Assembly: GCF_003464595.1 (NCBI RefSeq)
Contig: NZ_QRZF01000008.1
Coordinates: 1 to 64,000 of the forward strand
DNA: 64,000 nucleotides
Direction of reading: 5' to 3'
From: Bacteroides intestinalis
GTDB lineage: Bacteria > Bacteroidota > Bacteroidia > Bacteroidales > Bacteroidaceae
Position 1 is the first letter of the stretch. Each line of letters begins with the position of its first letter. The notes under the pieces were generated by a model, which saw only the letters and a list, made by a program, of their open reading frames with translations, was not told where the DNA came from and did no database searches. Positions 46,517 to 56,666 of the stretch are shown here, in pieces. A program made the translations under genes and the position numbers.

Positions 46517-48118
46517 TTAGTAATAGCTAACCTTCACATTACTTACTTCCACTGTTCCAGAATAACCATTAATCGACCATGGATTTTTTTGCATGCCATA
46601 TATGCGGTTCGTATAAGCCACATTGTCATTGATATAAACCACGCAGACAGAGTTATCCGTACAGATCGTTACATTATAAGTATTATCAGCAGGTCTGTCG
46701 AACAGATAACTGTCTATTCCGTCAATGAATCCTTTACCATCTTCACCTTCTTCTTCGAAGTTTATCTTCCGTTTATTATTGTTGTCTTCCGGGTTTACGA
46801 CGATGGTATAGTACTTCTTGGAGTCCGTGCCGCGTACCAGAGAAATACCGAATCTATCTGCATCACCTGCCGTCTTTACGGTGAATGAAATCTTGTTGTT
46901 TACATTTAAGCGATTGAATAGGATATAAGCATTATCCGTCAGAGTATAGTTACCGTTGCTTTCTGATACTCCGCTACTCTTTTCCATCACTTTTACGGTA
47001 GAGGCAGTGGCATATTTCTGGCTGATACCTTCTACTAAACCTAAAGTCAAAGTACCATCCGCATGCTGGATGACTTTATGAGCAACCAGGCTTCCGGCCC
47101 ATTCCGGTTCGTTCGGAGAAGCTCCTACGGCAGTATTGTCATTGCCCGAGCGGGTAGGGCACCATCCCCAGATGTAGCGGTTGGTTCCGTCCGAAGCCGT
47201 CTTGCCTGCATAGAAACCACGGGAGTCAAGGAAACCTTCGTGGCTGTCGGGCCAGATTCCGGCATCATTGGCGGTAGTTGCTTTCAGTTCTTCCAATGTA
47301 CGTCCCTTGAAATATTGAACTTTGCGTACGGCTGCATGCATCTCCGAGTAGACCAGATACCACCAGTCTCCCATCTTGAAGACATCGGGGCATTCATAAA
47401 AGCGATCCCACATCATAGTCATGAATACACCTGCATGTTCCCAGGTTTTCATATCCGTAGAAGTATATTCGGCCAGTACGCCTTTACCGTTTTTAGTAGT
47501 GGAAACAAGCATGTGGTATTTTCCATCTTCACCCTCAAATATGAAAGGATCGCGGAAATCATTCTTACTGTATCCGTCAGTGTCACCTTTCAGATAGAAA
47601 GTGCGATTCTTGGTCCAGGTCTTGAAGTCGGGTGAAGTAGCATACATCACTACTTGACCGTTCTCGGAAGAAGTAGGCTGATATTTGTTACCTGTGTAGA
47701 AGGTATAGTACAATTTATCCGAAGGATTATAAATAGTACTACCCGTTCCGATAGCGGCATCCTGTTCCGACACTCCTCCGCAAGAGATCAGTTCACCCAT
47801 AGAGGTATATGAAGCGGCGTCCTGAGTACTTACCGCCCATATCGGGTGGTAAGTGCCTGCCTGGTTCGGACGGTATTCCTGTAGATACATAATCTTGAAG
47901 TCTTTTGCCTGCGGATCATAGAAAGGCATCGGATCGCCTACATAACCTACAGATGGCTTGTAGTAAGTATCAAACTTCATGGCATCTGCCGAAGCAAAAT
48001 AAGTGCTGGTTCCGTCCCAGTCCTTCTGAGTTAAAACCGGATCATTGTCATCGCTACAGCTGCTGAAAGAAGTGATCATCAGAGCAGCCAGTGTGAGTGA
48101 ATATATCATTGTTTTCAT
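46517..48118 (-). CDS. GH32 surface fructanase (lipoprotein)
   Basis: A 533-residue GH32 enzyme with a lipobox (SFSSC-S). It has a divergent first motif, VGDPMPFYDP, whose Asp62 aligns with the WMNDPNG nucleophile; then FRDPFIF (transition-state Asp) and YECPDVF with the acid/base Glu. A beta-sandwich domain ends it. This shape fits the surface endo-acting fructanase of Bacteroides fructan loci (the role of BT1760-like enzymes). Whether it cuts levan or inulin cannot be told. It is the last gene of the leftward SusC operon. Confidence 0.85.
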   Translation of the reverse strand: MKTMIYSLTLAALMITSFSSCSDDNDPVLTQKDWDGTSTYFASADAMKFDTYYKPSVGYVGDPMPFYDPQAKDFKIMYLQEYRPNQAGTYHPIWAVSTQDAASYTSMGELISCGGVSEQDAAIGTGSTIYNPSDKLYYTFYTGNKYQPTSSENGQVVMYATSPDFKTWTKNRTFYLKGDTDGYSKNDFRDPFIFEGEDGKYHMLVSTTKNGKGVLAEYTSTDMKTWEHAGVFMTMMWDRFYECPDVFKMGDWWYLVYSEMHAAVRKVQYFKGRTLEELKATTANDAGIWPDSHEGFLDSRGFYAGKTASDGTNRYIWGWCPTRSGNDNTAVGASPNEPEWAGSLVAHKVIQHADGTLTLGLVEGISQKYATASTVKVMEKSSGVSESNGNYTLTDNAYILFNRLNVNNKISFTVKTAGDADRFGISLVRGTDSKKYYTIVVNPEDNNNKRKINFEEEGEDGKGFIDGIDSYLFDRPADNTYNVTICTDNSVCVVYINDNVAYTNRIYGMQKNPWSINGYSGTVEVSNVKVSYY

Positions 48119-48127
48119 ATATTAGTT

Positions 48128-49531
48128 TTATTTACCCGTTAAATAGTCAATTGCATTCTCTGTCAGTTTGGCCACATTGCCGTGGTATTTGTCCGCTGAA
48201 GCGTCTATGCCATAGGCATACCAGTCGTAGCATCCTGAGCCGATACATACGATGCCTCCGCGAGAACCTTCGGACAGATATTCCCATGCCACGATAGCAC
48301 CATCGCCACCATAACCCAGATCAACGCCGCCATGATTGGTACGCCATACTTCATTTGTGGTGTAACCGCCCCAGTCGGAACCGATGTGCCATTGTGCTGT
48401 ACTGTTGGTGGTCCGGTAACCGGTATCGAAGGTATAAACCTTGTCTGTTTCACCGCTGTTCATCACCAGGTTTTGGTAAAGAGCATGCGACTCGTGTCCC
48501 TGGATAAAGAAGTTCCATGCACCACCTACTATTTCACCGGATTCTTCCGATTGTCCCCAACAGTTATTCGGGTTGTTACCGTCCAGGGTAGCCCCCAGCT
48601 TGGCGGCATAGTAAGTGGCATAGCGGGTAAGCAACAGGTTCATGCCGTTATTATAAAGTTCTTTCATCTTCACCAATGCACTGATTGCCGCAGGCGCTGC
48701 CTTTTCAAACTTATCCATGCTGTCGATGCCGCCGTCTATGTGCAGATGCCACCACATGATTTCACATTCACTCAGGTCTACTCTTCCTGCCTGCACATCT
48801 TCGAATGAGATATATTGCGAATTGGCAACATTGTTCAGCATCCAGATTGCTGCTTCTTTTTCTTCCGGATTCAATTCATTCAGTGTAGCTGCCAGACCTA
48901 CATATACGGCACTCGGTGCATCGGTCGGGATAACCGTTACCGTATAAACGGCGGATGCAGTGTTGTATGAAACAGTGAATTCTACAGGATTACTGAAGTC
49001 GATAGCCTGGCCGGATGCCGGCATTACGATGGCTCCTGCCGAAGTCGTAATGATCGGAACCATGTTTTTGATATTGACTGAGCTCGGCACACGTACGGTG
49101 ATGGTACGTTTAGTCTGGTCGATAACTCCGGCATACGCATCGTTCAGTTTGAAGGAGAGTATCCGCGCTTCATCATGCTTGATCTTGACGGTATAGTCCA
49201 GAAATACATTTCCGTTAGTCACTTTTATCACTTGGGGAAATGAGAAGTTCAGCATATCGCCTGCCTTAACAGAAGCCTCGGCACCTTCGGATACTTCGAT
49301 GCTGGTAACTTTCATAGCATCAGTGTCGTATACTTCGGGCACTGCTATGGTCACGGTCTTATTGGTCCGGTCTATCACTCCCGTATAGGCGTCATTCAGT
49401 TCAAGGGCGGTGAGCCATGTGTCTCCGTCCAGCTTCAGGTCGGATGTATTATCATCGCTGCATCCCGGGAATGCTAACAGCAGAACGATTCCCAGTACAA
49501 GCAGGTTTAGTTTATTCAGTATTGATTTCAT
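48128..49531 (-). CDS. Surface glycan-binding lipoprotein of the fructan locus
   Basis: A 467-residue lipoprotein (lipobox FPGC-S) between SusD and the surface GH32. Residues 35-185 hold two tandem repeats of about 80 residues, each with ELNDAYTGVID or KLNDAYAGVID and a VTV/VRV strand pattern; the rest is a larger domain rich in Trp/Gly (for example WHIGSDWGGYTTNEVW) that I would place near DUF4960. It is expected to bind fructan at the surface. I start it at 49531 (MKSILNKLN), not at the longer frame, because the lipoprotein signal starts there and the gene is then 22 bp from susD. Confidence 0.8.
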   Translation of the reverse strand: MKSILNKLNLLVLGIVLLLAFPGCSDDNTSDLKLDGDTWLTALELNDAYTGVIDRTNKTVTIAVPEVYDTDAMKVTSIEVSEGAEASVKAGDMLNFSFPQVIKVTNGNVFLDYTVKIKHDEARILSFKLNDAYAGVIDQTKRTITVRVPSSVNIKNMVPIITTSAGAIVMPASGQAIDFSNPVEFTVSYNTASAVYTVTVIPTDAPSAVYVGLAATLNELNPEEKEAAIWMLNNVANSQYISFEDVQAGRVDLSECEIMWWHLHIDGGIDSMDKFEKAAPAAISALVKMKELYNNGMNLLLTRYATYYAAKLGATLDGNNPNNCWGQSEESGEIVGGAWNFFIQGHESHALYQNLVMNSGETDKVYTFDTGYRTTNSTAQWHIGSDWGGYTTNEVWRTNHGGVDLGYGGDGAIVAWEYLSEGSRGGIVCIGSGCYDWYAYGIDASADKYHGNVAKLTENAIDYLTGK

Positions 49532-49553
49532 AATGTTCTTCTTTTTTATAAGG

Positions 49554-51287
49554 TTACCAGTTACCACAATTCTGCGTATAGTTTCCGTTGCTGGCACTCA
49601 TCTGTGCAAACGGGATAGGCAGATATTCGTTTTTATTCTTAGTGAACGAGGCGCTCGTGTAGATGGTGCAGTCGGCAGCTTCCTCGGCATAGAACTTATT
49701 CAGCACTTCGGCAGCTTCACCCCATCTTACCAGGTCAAAGAAGCGTTCTGATTCCAGAGCCAGCTCTACACGGCGTTCAAACTTCAGCAATTTCAGGGCA
49801 TCTGTTTGTGAGTAGCTTCCTGTATAAGGCTGAATGTTGAAACGTACGCCATATTCCATTTCGTAATCGGCAATCATGGCCGTACTTTGTTTGGCACGGT
49901 TACGTACTTCGTTAATCAGGCTGATAGCTTCGGCGATACGTCCGTCGTTCAGTTGGATCAGTGCTTCGGCACGCATCAGCAATACATCCGAGTAGCGCAG
50001 TACGATACGGTTCATCGGAGAACCCCACCAGGCACCCTTAATCAGGTAATCGCCATCCGGGTCCACATTCTGCTTCAAGGTCACGTAATATCCGTAAAGT
50101 CCATTGCTGCGACTCCAGGTAGTCGACTGATCCATCATATAGTTCTTATTGAACTCATAAGGGAATCCCGGCATACCTACCGTCAGGAAGAGGCGTGGGT
50201 CAGCATAATCGGATTGTGAATTGTAATCGGTACTGTTAAAGGAATCCAGCAGCGGGTGTCCGTTAGCATCTGTCCTGAATGCGTTCACCAGATTTTGGCT
50301 CGGTTTGTAGAAGTCGCAACCACCATCGGTAACTCCCGGAATGTTGGGAACAATCAGACCGTAAGACCAGTTACAATTACCGTTATTGGTACCGTCGTTC
50401 ATGGAGTATTGCATGGCCCACAGGGATTCTACGCCATTTTCATATTGAGGTTCCGGACGGAAGTTGTTGTGGAAATCCGATTCCAACCCGTAGCCGCCTG
50501 CCGACATGATGGCATTGTCCGTGTATTGCACTACTTTCACCAAGTCTTCCGTGCTGAGGCTTGTCACTTCATGGCTGTCTGCATTATCCTGATGATAAGC
50601 TTTGTACAGATAAGTCTTTGCCAGATAGGCAGCTGCTGCGGCTTTGGCGGGACGGCCTTTGTCTGCCTGCTTCACGGGAAGGTTATCATAAGCAAACTGG
50701 AAGTCGTCTGCAATCTGTTGCCAGCCTTCGTCATTGTTGTAAGTAGTGTTGGAGAGATAGTTGTATTCTTCCGGTGACAAGTTGGCATCGTTGGCAAACG
50801 GAATCTTTTTGTACAGGCGTTTCAGCAAGAAGTGACCGTGTGCACGGAGGAATCTCATTTCGGCAATGCGTTGCTGCTTCAATGAATAAGTGCTTTCATC
50901 CACTTGTTCCAACAGTTGCAAAGATGTGTTGACGCGTGAGATACAATTGTAGAGACGCTGCCACATATCGCTGATGTTCCATGCCGTAGTCATGATACCT
51001 TGCGAGATGTCCAGTGAGTGGAATACATCACCGTCTTCCGTACCGTTTCCGCCTTTGTAAGCGTCATCCGAACGTACGTCATAGTTCCACATGGAGAAGG
51101 AAGAGTTGATATCTTCGGCGGTAATCCATACTGCATAAGCAGAGATCACCAGATTGTCGATGTATGCCGGGTTCTTCAGCTGTTCGTCACTGATGGTTCC
51201 CTGGGGGAGCTGGTCTTCCAGAAAGTCGGTGCAACTGCCGCACATCAGTGAAAGACCTAAGATTGCTGTATATATTAACTTTTTCAT
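49554..51287 (-). CDS. SusD/RagB-family outer-membrane lipoprotein
   Basis: A 577-residue SusD homologue (lipobox MCGSC-T) that forms the lid of the SusC importer and binds fructan. N-terminal TPR-like helices are interrupted by the substrate face; the C-terminus has the SusD_RagB pattern (ALESERFFDLVRWGEA, YLPIPFAQM). It lies 18 bp downstream of its SusC partner, and 22 bp before the glycan-binding lipoprotein. Confidence 0.93.
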   Translation of the reverse strand: MKKLIYTAILGLSLMCGSCTDFLEDQLPQGTISDEQLKNPAYIDNLVISAYAVWITAEDINSSFSMWNYDVRSDDAYKGGNGTEDGDVFHSLDISQGIMTTAWNISDMWQRLYNCISRVNTSLQLLEQVDESTYSLKQQRIAEMRFLRAHGHFLLKRLYKKIPFANDANLSPEEYNYLSNTTYNNDEGWQQIADDFQFAYDNLPVKQADKGRPAKAAAAAYLAKTYLYKAYHQDNADSHEVTSLSTEDLVKVVQYTDNAIMSAGGYGLESDFHNNFRPEPQYENGVESLWAMQYSMNDGTNNGNCNWSYGLIVPNIPGVTDGGCDFYKPSQNLVNAFRTDANGHPLLDSFNSTDYNSQSDYADPRLFLTVGMPGFPYEFNKNYMMDQSTTWSRSNGLYGYYVTLKQNVDPDGDYLIKGAWWGSPMNRIVLRYSDVLLMRAEALIQLNDGRIAEAISLINEVRNRAKQSTAMIADYEMEYGVRFNIQPYTGSYSQTDALKLLKFERRVELALESERFFDLVRWGEAAEVLNKFYAEEAADCTIYTSASFTKNKNEYLPIPFAQMSASNGNYTQNCGNW

Positions 51288-51305
51288 AAGTAACTGATTT
51301 TATTG

Positions 51306-54300
51306 TTAAAAGCCTACATTAATACCGAAAGTTATATTCATCGGGATGGGGTAGCCATAGTTGGCATTTTCAGGATCTACTCCGGTGAATTCCTTACTCT
51401 TGATGGTGAATACGTTCTGTGCACTCAGGTAGAAGCGCAGGCGCTCCATCTTCATCTTCTGGGCAAAGGTTTTAGGGACGTTGTAGCCCAACTGTATATT
51501 GCGTAACTTCAGGAACGAACCATTCTCAACGAAGTAAGTGGAAACACGCTTCTCATTGTTTGTATCGCTGCGTGACAATGCAGGAATGGTAGAGTTCGGG
51601 TTGGTGGGTGACCATGCATCGAGTACTCGCTTGCCTTTGTTCAGGAAACCGATGTTGAGTCCGCTCCAAAGGTCGGTCTCTTTTTTCAGGTCGCTGATGA
51701 CGTCTACTCCCTGAACACCTTGCCAGAACATGGTGAGGTCGAAATTCTTGTATTCAAGATAGATGTTCAGACCATAGCTGAAGTCTGGTGTCGGATCATA
51801 AATCCATTGTTGGTCTTTCTCGTTAATGATACCGTTGTGATCCAGGTCGCGCCAGCGGATACGGCCTATTCCGGCACCTTCTTGAGTGGCGTGGTTATCA
51901 ATCTCTTCCTGTGATTTGAAGATGCCGTCGGCTACATAACCAACTTGCGAACCATTGGCATGTCCGATTACGCTTTGTACACCGTTACCTCCGAAAGTAC
52001 CATTGGCTGCTACTGTAGTAGGCAGTTTTGTAATTTCATTCCGGTAAGTGGCTATGTTGGCATTCAGGTCATATTTCAATCCGAATGCAGTTTGATTACG
52101 ATAACCGAGATTCAGTTCAACACCCACATTTTTCATTTCTCCTGCATTGATCCATTGGCTGCTTCCTTCACCCATAGCGGCGATACCAGCCATCTGTACC
52201 AGGATATCCGTTGTCTTTTTGTAGAACCAGTCGAATGAGCCGTAAAGAGATTGTTTGAGAAGTGAGAAATCGAGACCCAGGTTGACCTGTGTGGTTGTTT
52301 CCCATTTGATGTTATCGTTACCAATCTGGTTACGTTTGAATCCGGACTGAAGGATACTGCCGCCATTGGTTCCGGCAATGTCATAGGAAGTACCGTAGCT
52401 TTGACCGCCTGATTCCGTCACACCGTAGTTGGGAACGTAAATAGTATAGCGGGCAATGTTCGAGATTTCCTGGTTACCGGTCTGGCCCCATGAGCCGCGG
52501 ACTTTCAGGTCGTCAATCCAACTGAGGTTCTGCATGAACTTTTCACGGTTCAGGCGCCATCCCAGTGAGAAAGAAGGGAATGTGGCATAGCGGTTATTCT
52601 TACCGAAACGTGAAGAACCGTCACGGCGTACTGTCATAGAGAGCAGATATTTATCATCATACGTATAATTCAGTTTTCCGAAGAAAGAAACCAGTGAATA
52701 GCCTTCGCCCGAGCCATAAGCCTGAGCCGTGCCGGAACCGGCATTCGGCCACATATAGTCGGGCGTCAGGATGGAATAATCTTCTTTATAGCCCGAAAAA
52801 TTGATATCGTCTTCGCGGTTCAACTCCATACCGACCATGGCGTCACCACGGTGTTTGCCAATTTCCAGATTGTAGGTAGCGATGGCATTCCACATCCATT
52901 TCGTCCAGTGTTCCTGCTTGGCTTCTACGGCATTCTTATCATTTGCCACATTACCTTCGGTGATAGGGTAGGTGAAGATGCGTTGTGATTTTTGTGCATA
53001 ATCCAATCCAAAGGTAGAGCGTACATTGAATCCTTTGAAGGGATTGAGGTTGATGTAGGCATCACCAAACATACGCCAGTAAGTATAGCGATTATCAGAG
53101 TTACGATCCAGTCTTGCCACCGGGTTTTCGCGGTCAGGGTATCCACCTACCGGACCGGCATATTCTCCATTGATATCATAAACCGGCAGTGAGGGATTGA
53201 ATTGCAATACATTCTGCAGGAATCCGCCCGGTGCCTGTACTTCCGAAGTACGGTTCAGGGTGAAATGTTCTCCTATGGTCAGGAATTTGCCAATCAGGTT
53301 GTAATCAGAGTTCATACGGGCAGAGAAACGTTCGAAGTCGCTGTCCTTGATGATACCTATATTCTTATAATAACCCAGGGAGAAGAAAGAAGAACCCTTT
53401 TCCGAACCGTTGCTTACTGATACATTGTACTGCTGGATAATACCTGTACGGGTGGTTTCGTCAAACCAGTCAGTATCGGCAGCCGGCACAGTGTTGGCGG
53501 AATCCAGATATTTGGACATGCTGATGTTGTTCAGTTGAGGATAACCGTTTGCATCGTAGCCCCAACTATACTTATAACCCAGTGCATTGGTATTGGGGTC
53601 CTGACCTTCGTTTACGTAAGCCTGCCACATGGCGCGGCCATATTCTTCCGCATTCAGTACTTCCATCTTATTGGTATACATGGAAGCGGCGATAGAAGCA
53701 TCGAAGTTGATCTTTATCTGTCCTTCTTTACCTTTTTTCGTAGTGATGATGATGACACCGTTTGCAGCACGCGAACCATAGATAGAAGCGGAAGCTGCAT
53801 CTTTCAATACTTGGATAGATTCGATGTCATTACCGTTCAGTTCGTGCATACCCGATTTGGTAGGGACACCATCAATAATATAAAGAGGGTCATTGTTGTT
53901 CAGAGTTCCGATACCGCGGATGCGTACTGTAGCATTTCCACTGGGATTACCATCGGCTGTGATGTTCATACCCGGTACACGTCCCTGCAATGCCTTGATC
54001 GGATTGTTTTCATTTTGCTTGGCAATTTCATCCATGCTGACTACGGAAATCGCTCCGGTCAGGTCAGCTTTGCGTTGAGTGGTATAGCCTGTGACTACAA
54101 TTTCCTGCAGTAATTCGGATTCTTCTTCCAGAGTGATGTTTAGTGTAGCTTGTGCTTTCACATTCACTGTCTTGAAGCCGATATACGAAATAGTCAGTTC
54201 CACACCTTGTGGCACAGATAGTGTAAAGTCACCGTCAATATTGGTTATGGTACCGTTGCCTGTCTGGTTAGTCTCTATGACGGTTGCCCCGATAATAGGC

Positions 54301-54413
54301 TCTCCGTCGGTCTTGGAAACCACCTTTCCCTGTACCGTCAGGCGTTGGGCCTGAGCCATTGTACATATTATAAGAAAGAGTGCAAATAGAAGCGATCTTT
54401 TTATGCCTTCCAT
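51306..54413 (-). CDS. SusC/RagA-family TonB-dependent importer
   Basis: A 1035-residue TonB-dependent receptor. After a signal peptide (MAQAQ) comes a carboxypeptidase-like beta domain (VQGKVVSKTDGEPIIGATV), a TonB-box/plug domain (TTQRKADLTGAISVV, RGIGTLNNNDPLYIIDGVP, GSRAANGVIIITTKKG), and a 22-strand barrel ending in a Phe (MNITFGINVGF). It lacks an N-terminal signalling (STN) domain, so it would not talk to an anti-sigma factor. It is the first gene of the leftward fructan operon. Confidence 0.95.
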   Translation of the reverse strand: MEGIKRSLLFALFLIICTMAQAQRLTVQGKVVSKTDGEPIIGATVIETNQTGNGTITNIDGDFTLSVPQGVELTISYIGFKTVNVKAQATLNITLEEESELLQEIVVTGYTTQRKADLTGAISVVSMDEIAKQNENNPIKALQGRVPGMNITADGNPSGNATVRIRGIGTLNNNDPLYIIDGVPTKSGMHELNGNDIESIQVLKDAASASIYGSRAANGVIIITTKKGKEGQIKINFDASIAASMYTNKMEVLNAEEYGRAMWQAYVNEGQDPNTNALGYKYSWGYDANGYPQLNNISMSKYLDSANTVPAADTDWFDETTRTGIIQQYNVSVSNGSEKGSSFFSLGYYKNIGIIKDSDFERFSARMNSDYNLIGKFLTIGEHFTLNRTSEVQAPGGFLQNVLQFNPSLPVYDINGEYAGPVGGYPDRENPVARLDRNSDNRYTYWRMFGDAYINLNPFKGFNVRSTFGLDYAQKSQRIFTYPITEGNVANDKNAVEAKQEHWTKWMWNAIATYNLEIGKHRGDAMVGMELNREDDINFSGYKEDYSILTPDYMWPNAGSGTAQAYGSGEGYSLVSFFGKLNYTYDDKYLLSMTVRRDGSSRFGKNNRYATFPSFSLGWRLNREKFMQNLSWIDDLKVRGSWGQTGNQEISNIARYTIYVPNYGVTESGGQSYGTSYDIAGTNGGSILQSGFKRNQIGNDNIKWETTTQVNLGLDFSLLKQSLYGSFDWFYKKTTDILVQMAGIAAMGEGSSQWINAGEMKNVGVELNLGYRNQTAFGLKYDLNANIATYRNEITKLPTTVAANGTFGGNGVQSVIGHANGSQVGYVADGIFKSQEEIDNHATQEGAGIGRIRWRDLDHNGIINEKDQQWIYDPTPDFSYGLNIYLEYKNFDLTMFWQGVQGVDVISDLKKETDLWSGLNIGFLNKGKRVLDAWSPTNPNSTIPALSRSDTNNEKRVSTYFVENGSFLKLRNIQLGYNVPKTFAQKMKMERLRFYLSAQNVFTIKSKEFTGVDPENANYGYPIPMNITFGINVGF

Positions 54414-54473
54414 GTTTTTAGATTTTAATTAATATGCTTTTCATTTTGTAATCGCTGTGGATTACCTCTCAAA

Positions 54474-54522
54474 ACATGCTTTCCCGAGTGATGTTTTGAT
54501 GTTGCAAAGAAAAGGAATTCTA
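54474..54522 (-). promoter_or_regulatory. Promoter region and leader element of the susC operon
   Basis: On the minus strand TTTCTTTG (54512-54505) acts as the -7 box; no TTTG lies at -33, as expected for an activator-dependent promoter. The start of the leader holds CTCGGGAAAGCATGT (54488-54474), the reverse complement of the motif that follows the GH32 and MFS promoters. Confidence 0.55.
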
Positions 54523-54537
54523 TGACAAGAGGCTGTA

Positions 54538-54615
54538 ATTTATGTTTCATATGCTGACATATTTGTAACAAAATAAAAGGCAGGTATCAAAATTACCAGC
54601 TTATGAAACATAAAT
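54538..54615. repeat. Inverted repeat between the divergent fructan promoters
   Basis: ATTTATGTTTCATATGCTG (54538-54556) and its inverted copy CAGCTTATGAAACATAAAT (54597-54615) match at 18 of 19 positions, 40 bp apart. Between them lies the palindrome TTTGTAACAAA (54562-54572). Each arm sits 16-26 bp from one of the two -7 boxes, as expected of paired activator sites. Confidence 0.75.
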
Positions 54616-54633
54616 AGCAGGCTGTTTCTTTTT

Positions 54634-54670
54634 TATTCGCTTCCTTTGCAAAGTGCTTTCCTGAGCAACC
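54634..54670 (+). promoter_or_regulatory. Promoter of the divergent GH32 gene
   Basis: TATTCGCTTCCTTTGCAA (54634-54651) is followed by TGCTTTCCTGAGCAA. The same block stands before the MFS gene with three changes. -7 box TTCCTTTG at 54641-54648; no -33 TTTG. Confidence 0.6.
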
Positions 54671-54703
54671 CATTATTAATTAAATGTAATACCCAAAAAC
54701 ATC

Positions 54704-56506
54704 ATGAATTTAAAAAACAATTTGTTGACCGTGCGATGGACCCTTACCTTTATAATAGGTACAATTTGGTCGGTCTTTTCGTGCCAAGCTATTAATCCTC
54801 CTTTCGTGATTAAACATTTAGGTGACGGACAGAGCATTGTCCAGATTGAGAATCAAAAGAAATTCCTGTTGCTTCCTGTAGAGGAGGCTTCCCCGGAAGC
54901 AAAACTGTATATGATAGCAGACAATGACGTAGTACGCTATATGAACATTCGTTTGGCTATAAATAAGATAGATTACTTTGTTCCGGTAGATCTCTCCGGA
55001 TTTGATAATAAATCACTTTCCTTTAATTTCCAGTTGATCCCTGATACAGCTATCTGCTGGGACAAGATGGAACTTTCTGATGAGTTCGATACAGCCAATC
55101 GCGAAGTATTCCGTCCGGTATATCATTTCTCTCCCAGGTATGGCTGGATGAACGACCCGAATGGCATGGTATATAAAGATGGAGTTTATCATTTATTCTA
55201 TCAATATAACCCTTATGGTTCTATGTGGGGAAACTTACACTGGGGACATGCAACCAGTACCGACCTCGTTACTTGGGAACATCAGCCCGCAGCTATTGCG
55301 CCTGATGCTTTAGGGACTATTTTCAGTGGTTCTTGTGTAGTGGATAAGGATAATACAGCCGGATTTGGTGCCGGTGCCATTGTTGCTTTTTATACTTCAG
55401 CAAGTGATCGCCAGGTACAAAGCATGGCTTATAGTCTTGATAATGGAAAGACTTTTAAAAAGTATGCGCGTAATCCTATTCTGACTTCTACACAACGTGA
55501 TTTCCGTGACCCGAAAGTGATTTGGCATGATGGTACCAAGAAATGGATTATGATTCTCGCCGTAGGGCAGGAGATGCAGATTTATTCTTCACCCAACCTG
55601 AAGGATTGGGCTTATGAAAGTAGTTTCGGTGAAGGACAGGGTGCTCATGGAGGTGTTTGGGAATGTCCCGATTTGATAGAACTGCCCATTGAAGGTACGG
55701 AATTGAAGAAATGGGTCTTGATCTGTAATCTTAATCCGGGTGGACCTTTCGGTGGTAGTGCTGCCCAATATTTTGTAGGAACGTTCGACGGAAAAACATT
55801 CGTGAATGAATCCCCGAAAATGACGAAATGGATGGACTGGGGAAAAGATCATTATGCTGCTGTCACCTGGAGCAATGCCCCCGAAGGTCGTCATATCGCA
55901 TTAGCATGGATGAGCAATTGGCAGTATGCCAATGATGTACCTACTATGCAATATCGTAGTGCAAATTCCGTGCCCCGCGACTTGAGCCTTTATACCTCGG
56001 CCGGTGAAACGTATCTGAAATCTTCTCCTTCCAGAGAATTGCTGAAACTGCGTGGAAAAGAAGAAAAGAAACGTTCCTTCAAAGTGGACCGTACCTATAA
56101 TATGGATAAGCTGCTTGCCGATAATACCGGTACGTATGAAATTGAAATGACAATTAAGAACCGGAATGCTGAGATTGTAGGTTTCCAGCTTTTCAATTCA
56201 AAAGGAGAAGAAGTGGATATCTATTATAATCTGGTAGAGAAGAAATTTGCGATGGACCGTAGTAAGAGTGGAATCGTATCATTCAGCCAGGATTTTCCGA
56301 TAGTGACTTTTGCTCCAATAGAGGATAATTCGGAAATGACATTACGTCTTTTTGTTGATAAATCGAGTATTGAAGCATTTGGAGATGACGGACGTTTTGC
56401 AATGACAAACCTTGTATTTCCATCAGAACCTTATAACCGCATCAGTTTCTATGCTAAAGGTGGAAGCTATACGGTAAGTTCGTTCAAGGTTTATAAATTG
56501 AAGTAA
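54704..56506 (+). CDS. GH32 fructan hydrolase, exo type
   Basis: A 600-residue enzyme with a lipobox-like signal (VFSC-Q), an extra N-terminal beta domain (about residues 30-125; DUF4980 type), the five-bladed propeller with WMNDPNG (nucleophile Asp151), FRDPKV and WECPDL, and a C-terminal beta-sandwich (VDKSSIEAFGDDGR). It likely releases fructose from oligomers in the periplasm. It diverges from the SusC operon, sharing the control region. Confidence 0.93.
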   Translation: MNLKNNLLTVRWTLTFIIGTIWSVFSCQAINPPFVIKHLGDGQSIVQIENQKKFLLLPVEEASPEAKLYMIADNDVVRYMNIRLAINKIDYFVPVDLSGFDNKSLSFNFQLIPDTAICWDKMELSDEFDTANREVFRPVYHFSPRYGWMNDPNGMVYKDGVYHLFYQYNPYGSMWGNLHWGHATSTDLVTWEHQPAAIAPDALGTIFSGSCVVDKDNTAGFGAGAIVAFYTSASDRQVQSMAYSLDNGKTFKKYARNPILTSTQRDFRDPKVIWHDGTKKWIMILAVGQEMQIYSSPNLKDWAYESSFGEGQGAHGGVWECPDLIELPIEGTELKKWVLICNLNPGGPFGGSAAQYFVGTFDGKTFVNESPKMTKWMDWGKDHYAAVTWSNAPEGRHIALAWMSNWQYANDVPTMQYRSANSVPRDLSLYTSAGETYLKSSPSRELLKLRGKEEKKRSFKVDRTYNMDKLLADNTGTYEIEMTIKNRNAEIVGFQLFNSKGEEVDIYYNLVEKKFAMDRSKSGIVSFSQDFPIVTFAPIEDNSEMTLRLFVDKSSIEAFGDDGRFAMTNLVFPSEPYNRISFYAKGGSYTVSSFKVYKLK

Positions 56507-56545
56507 AATTAGTCTGTTTTACCTATTTTTCTATACCCAATCTGC

Positions 56546-56640
56546 ATCAAAGCCGTACCAAGTCCGTATATGCTCCGTACCTAAGTGGTTGGACCAGACA
56601 CGGAGTTGGTACGGCTTTGATACGGAGTTGGTATGGGGAA
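56546..56640. repeat. 22-bp repeat region E with 16-bp inverted repeat
   Basis: CCGTACC recurs at 56553 and 56575, and ACGGAGTTGGTA at 56600 and 56622, both 22 bp apart. ATCAAAGCCGTACCAA (56546-56561) is the perfect inverse of 56606-56621. It is the least regular of the five arrays; between convergent genes. Confidence 0.6.
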
Positions 56641-56666
56641 GATATATGGATTGTTCTGTTTTTCTT

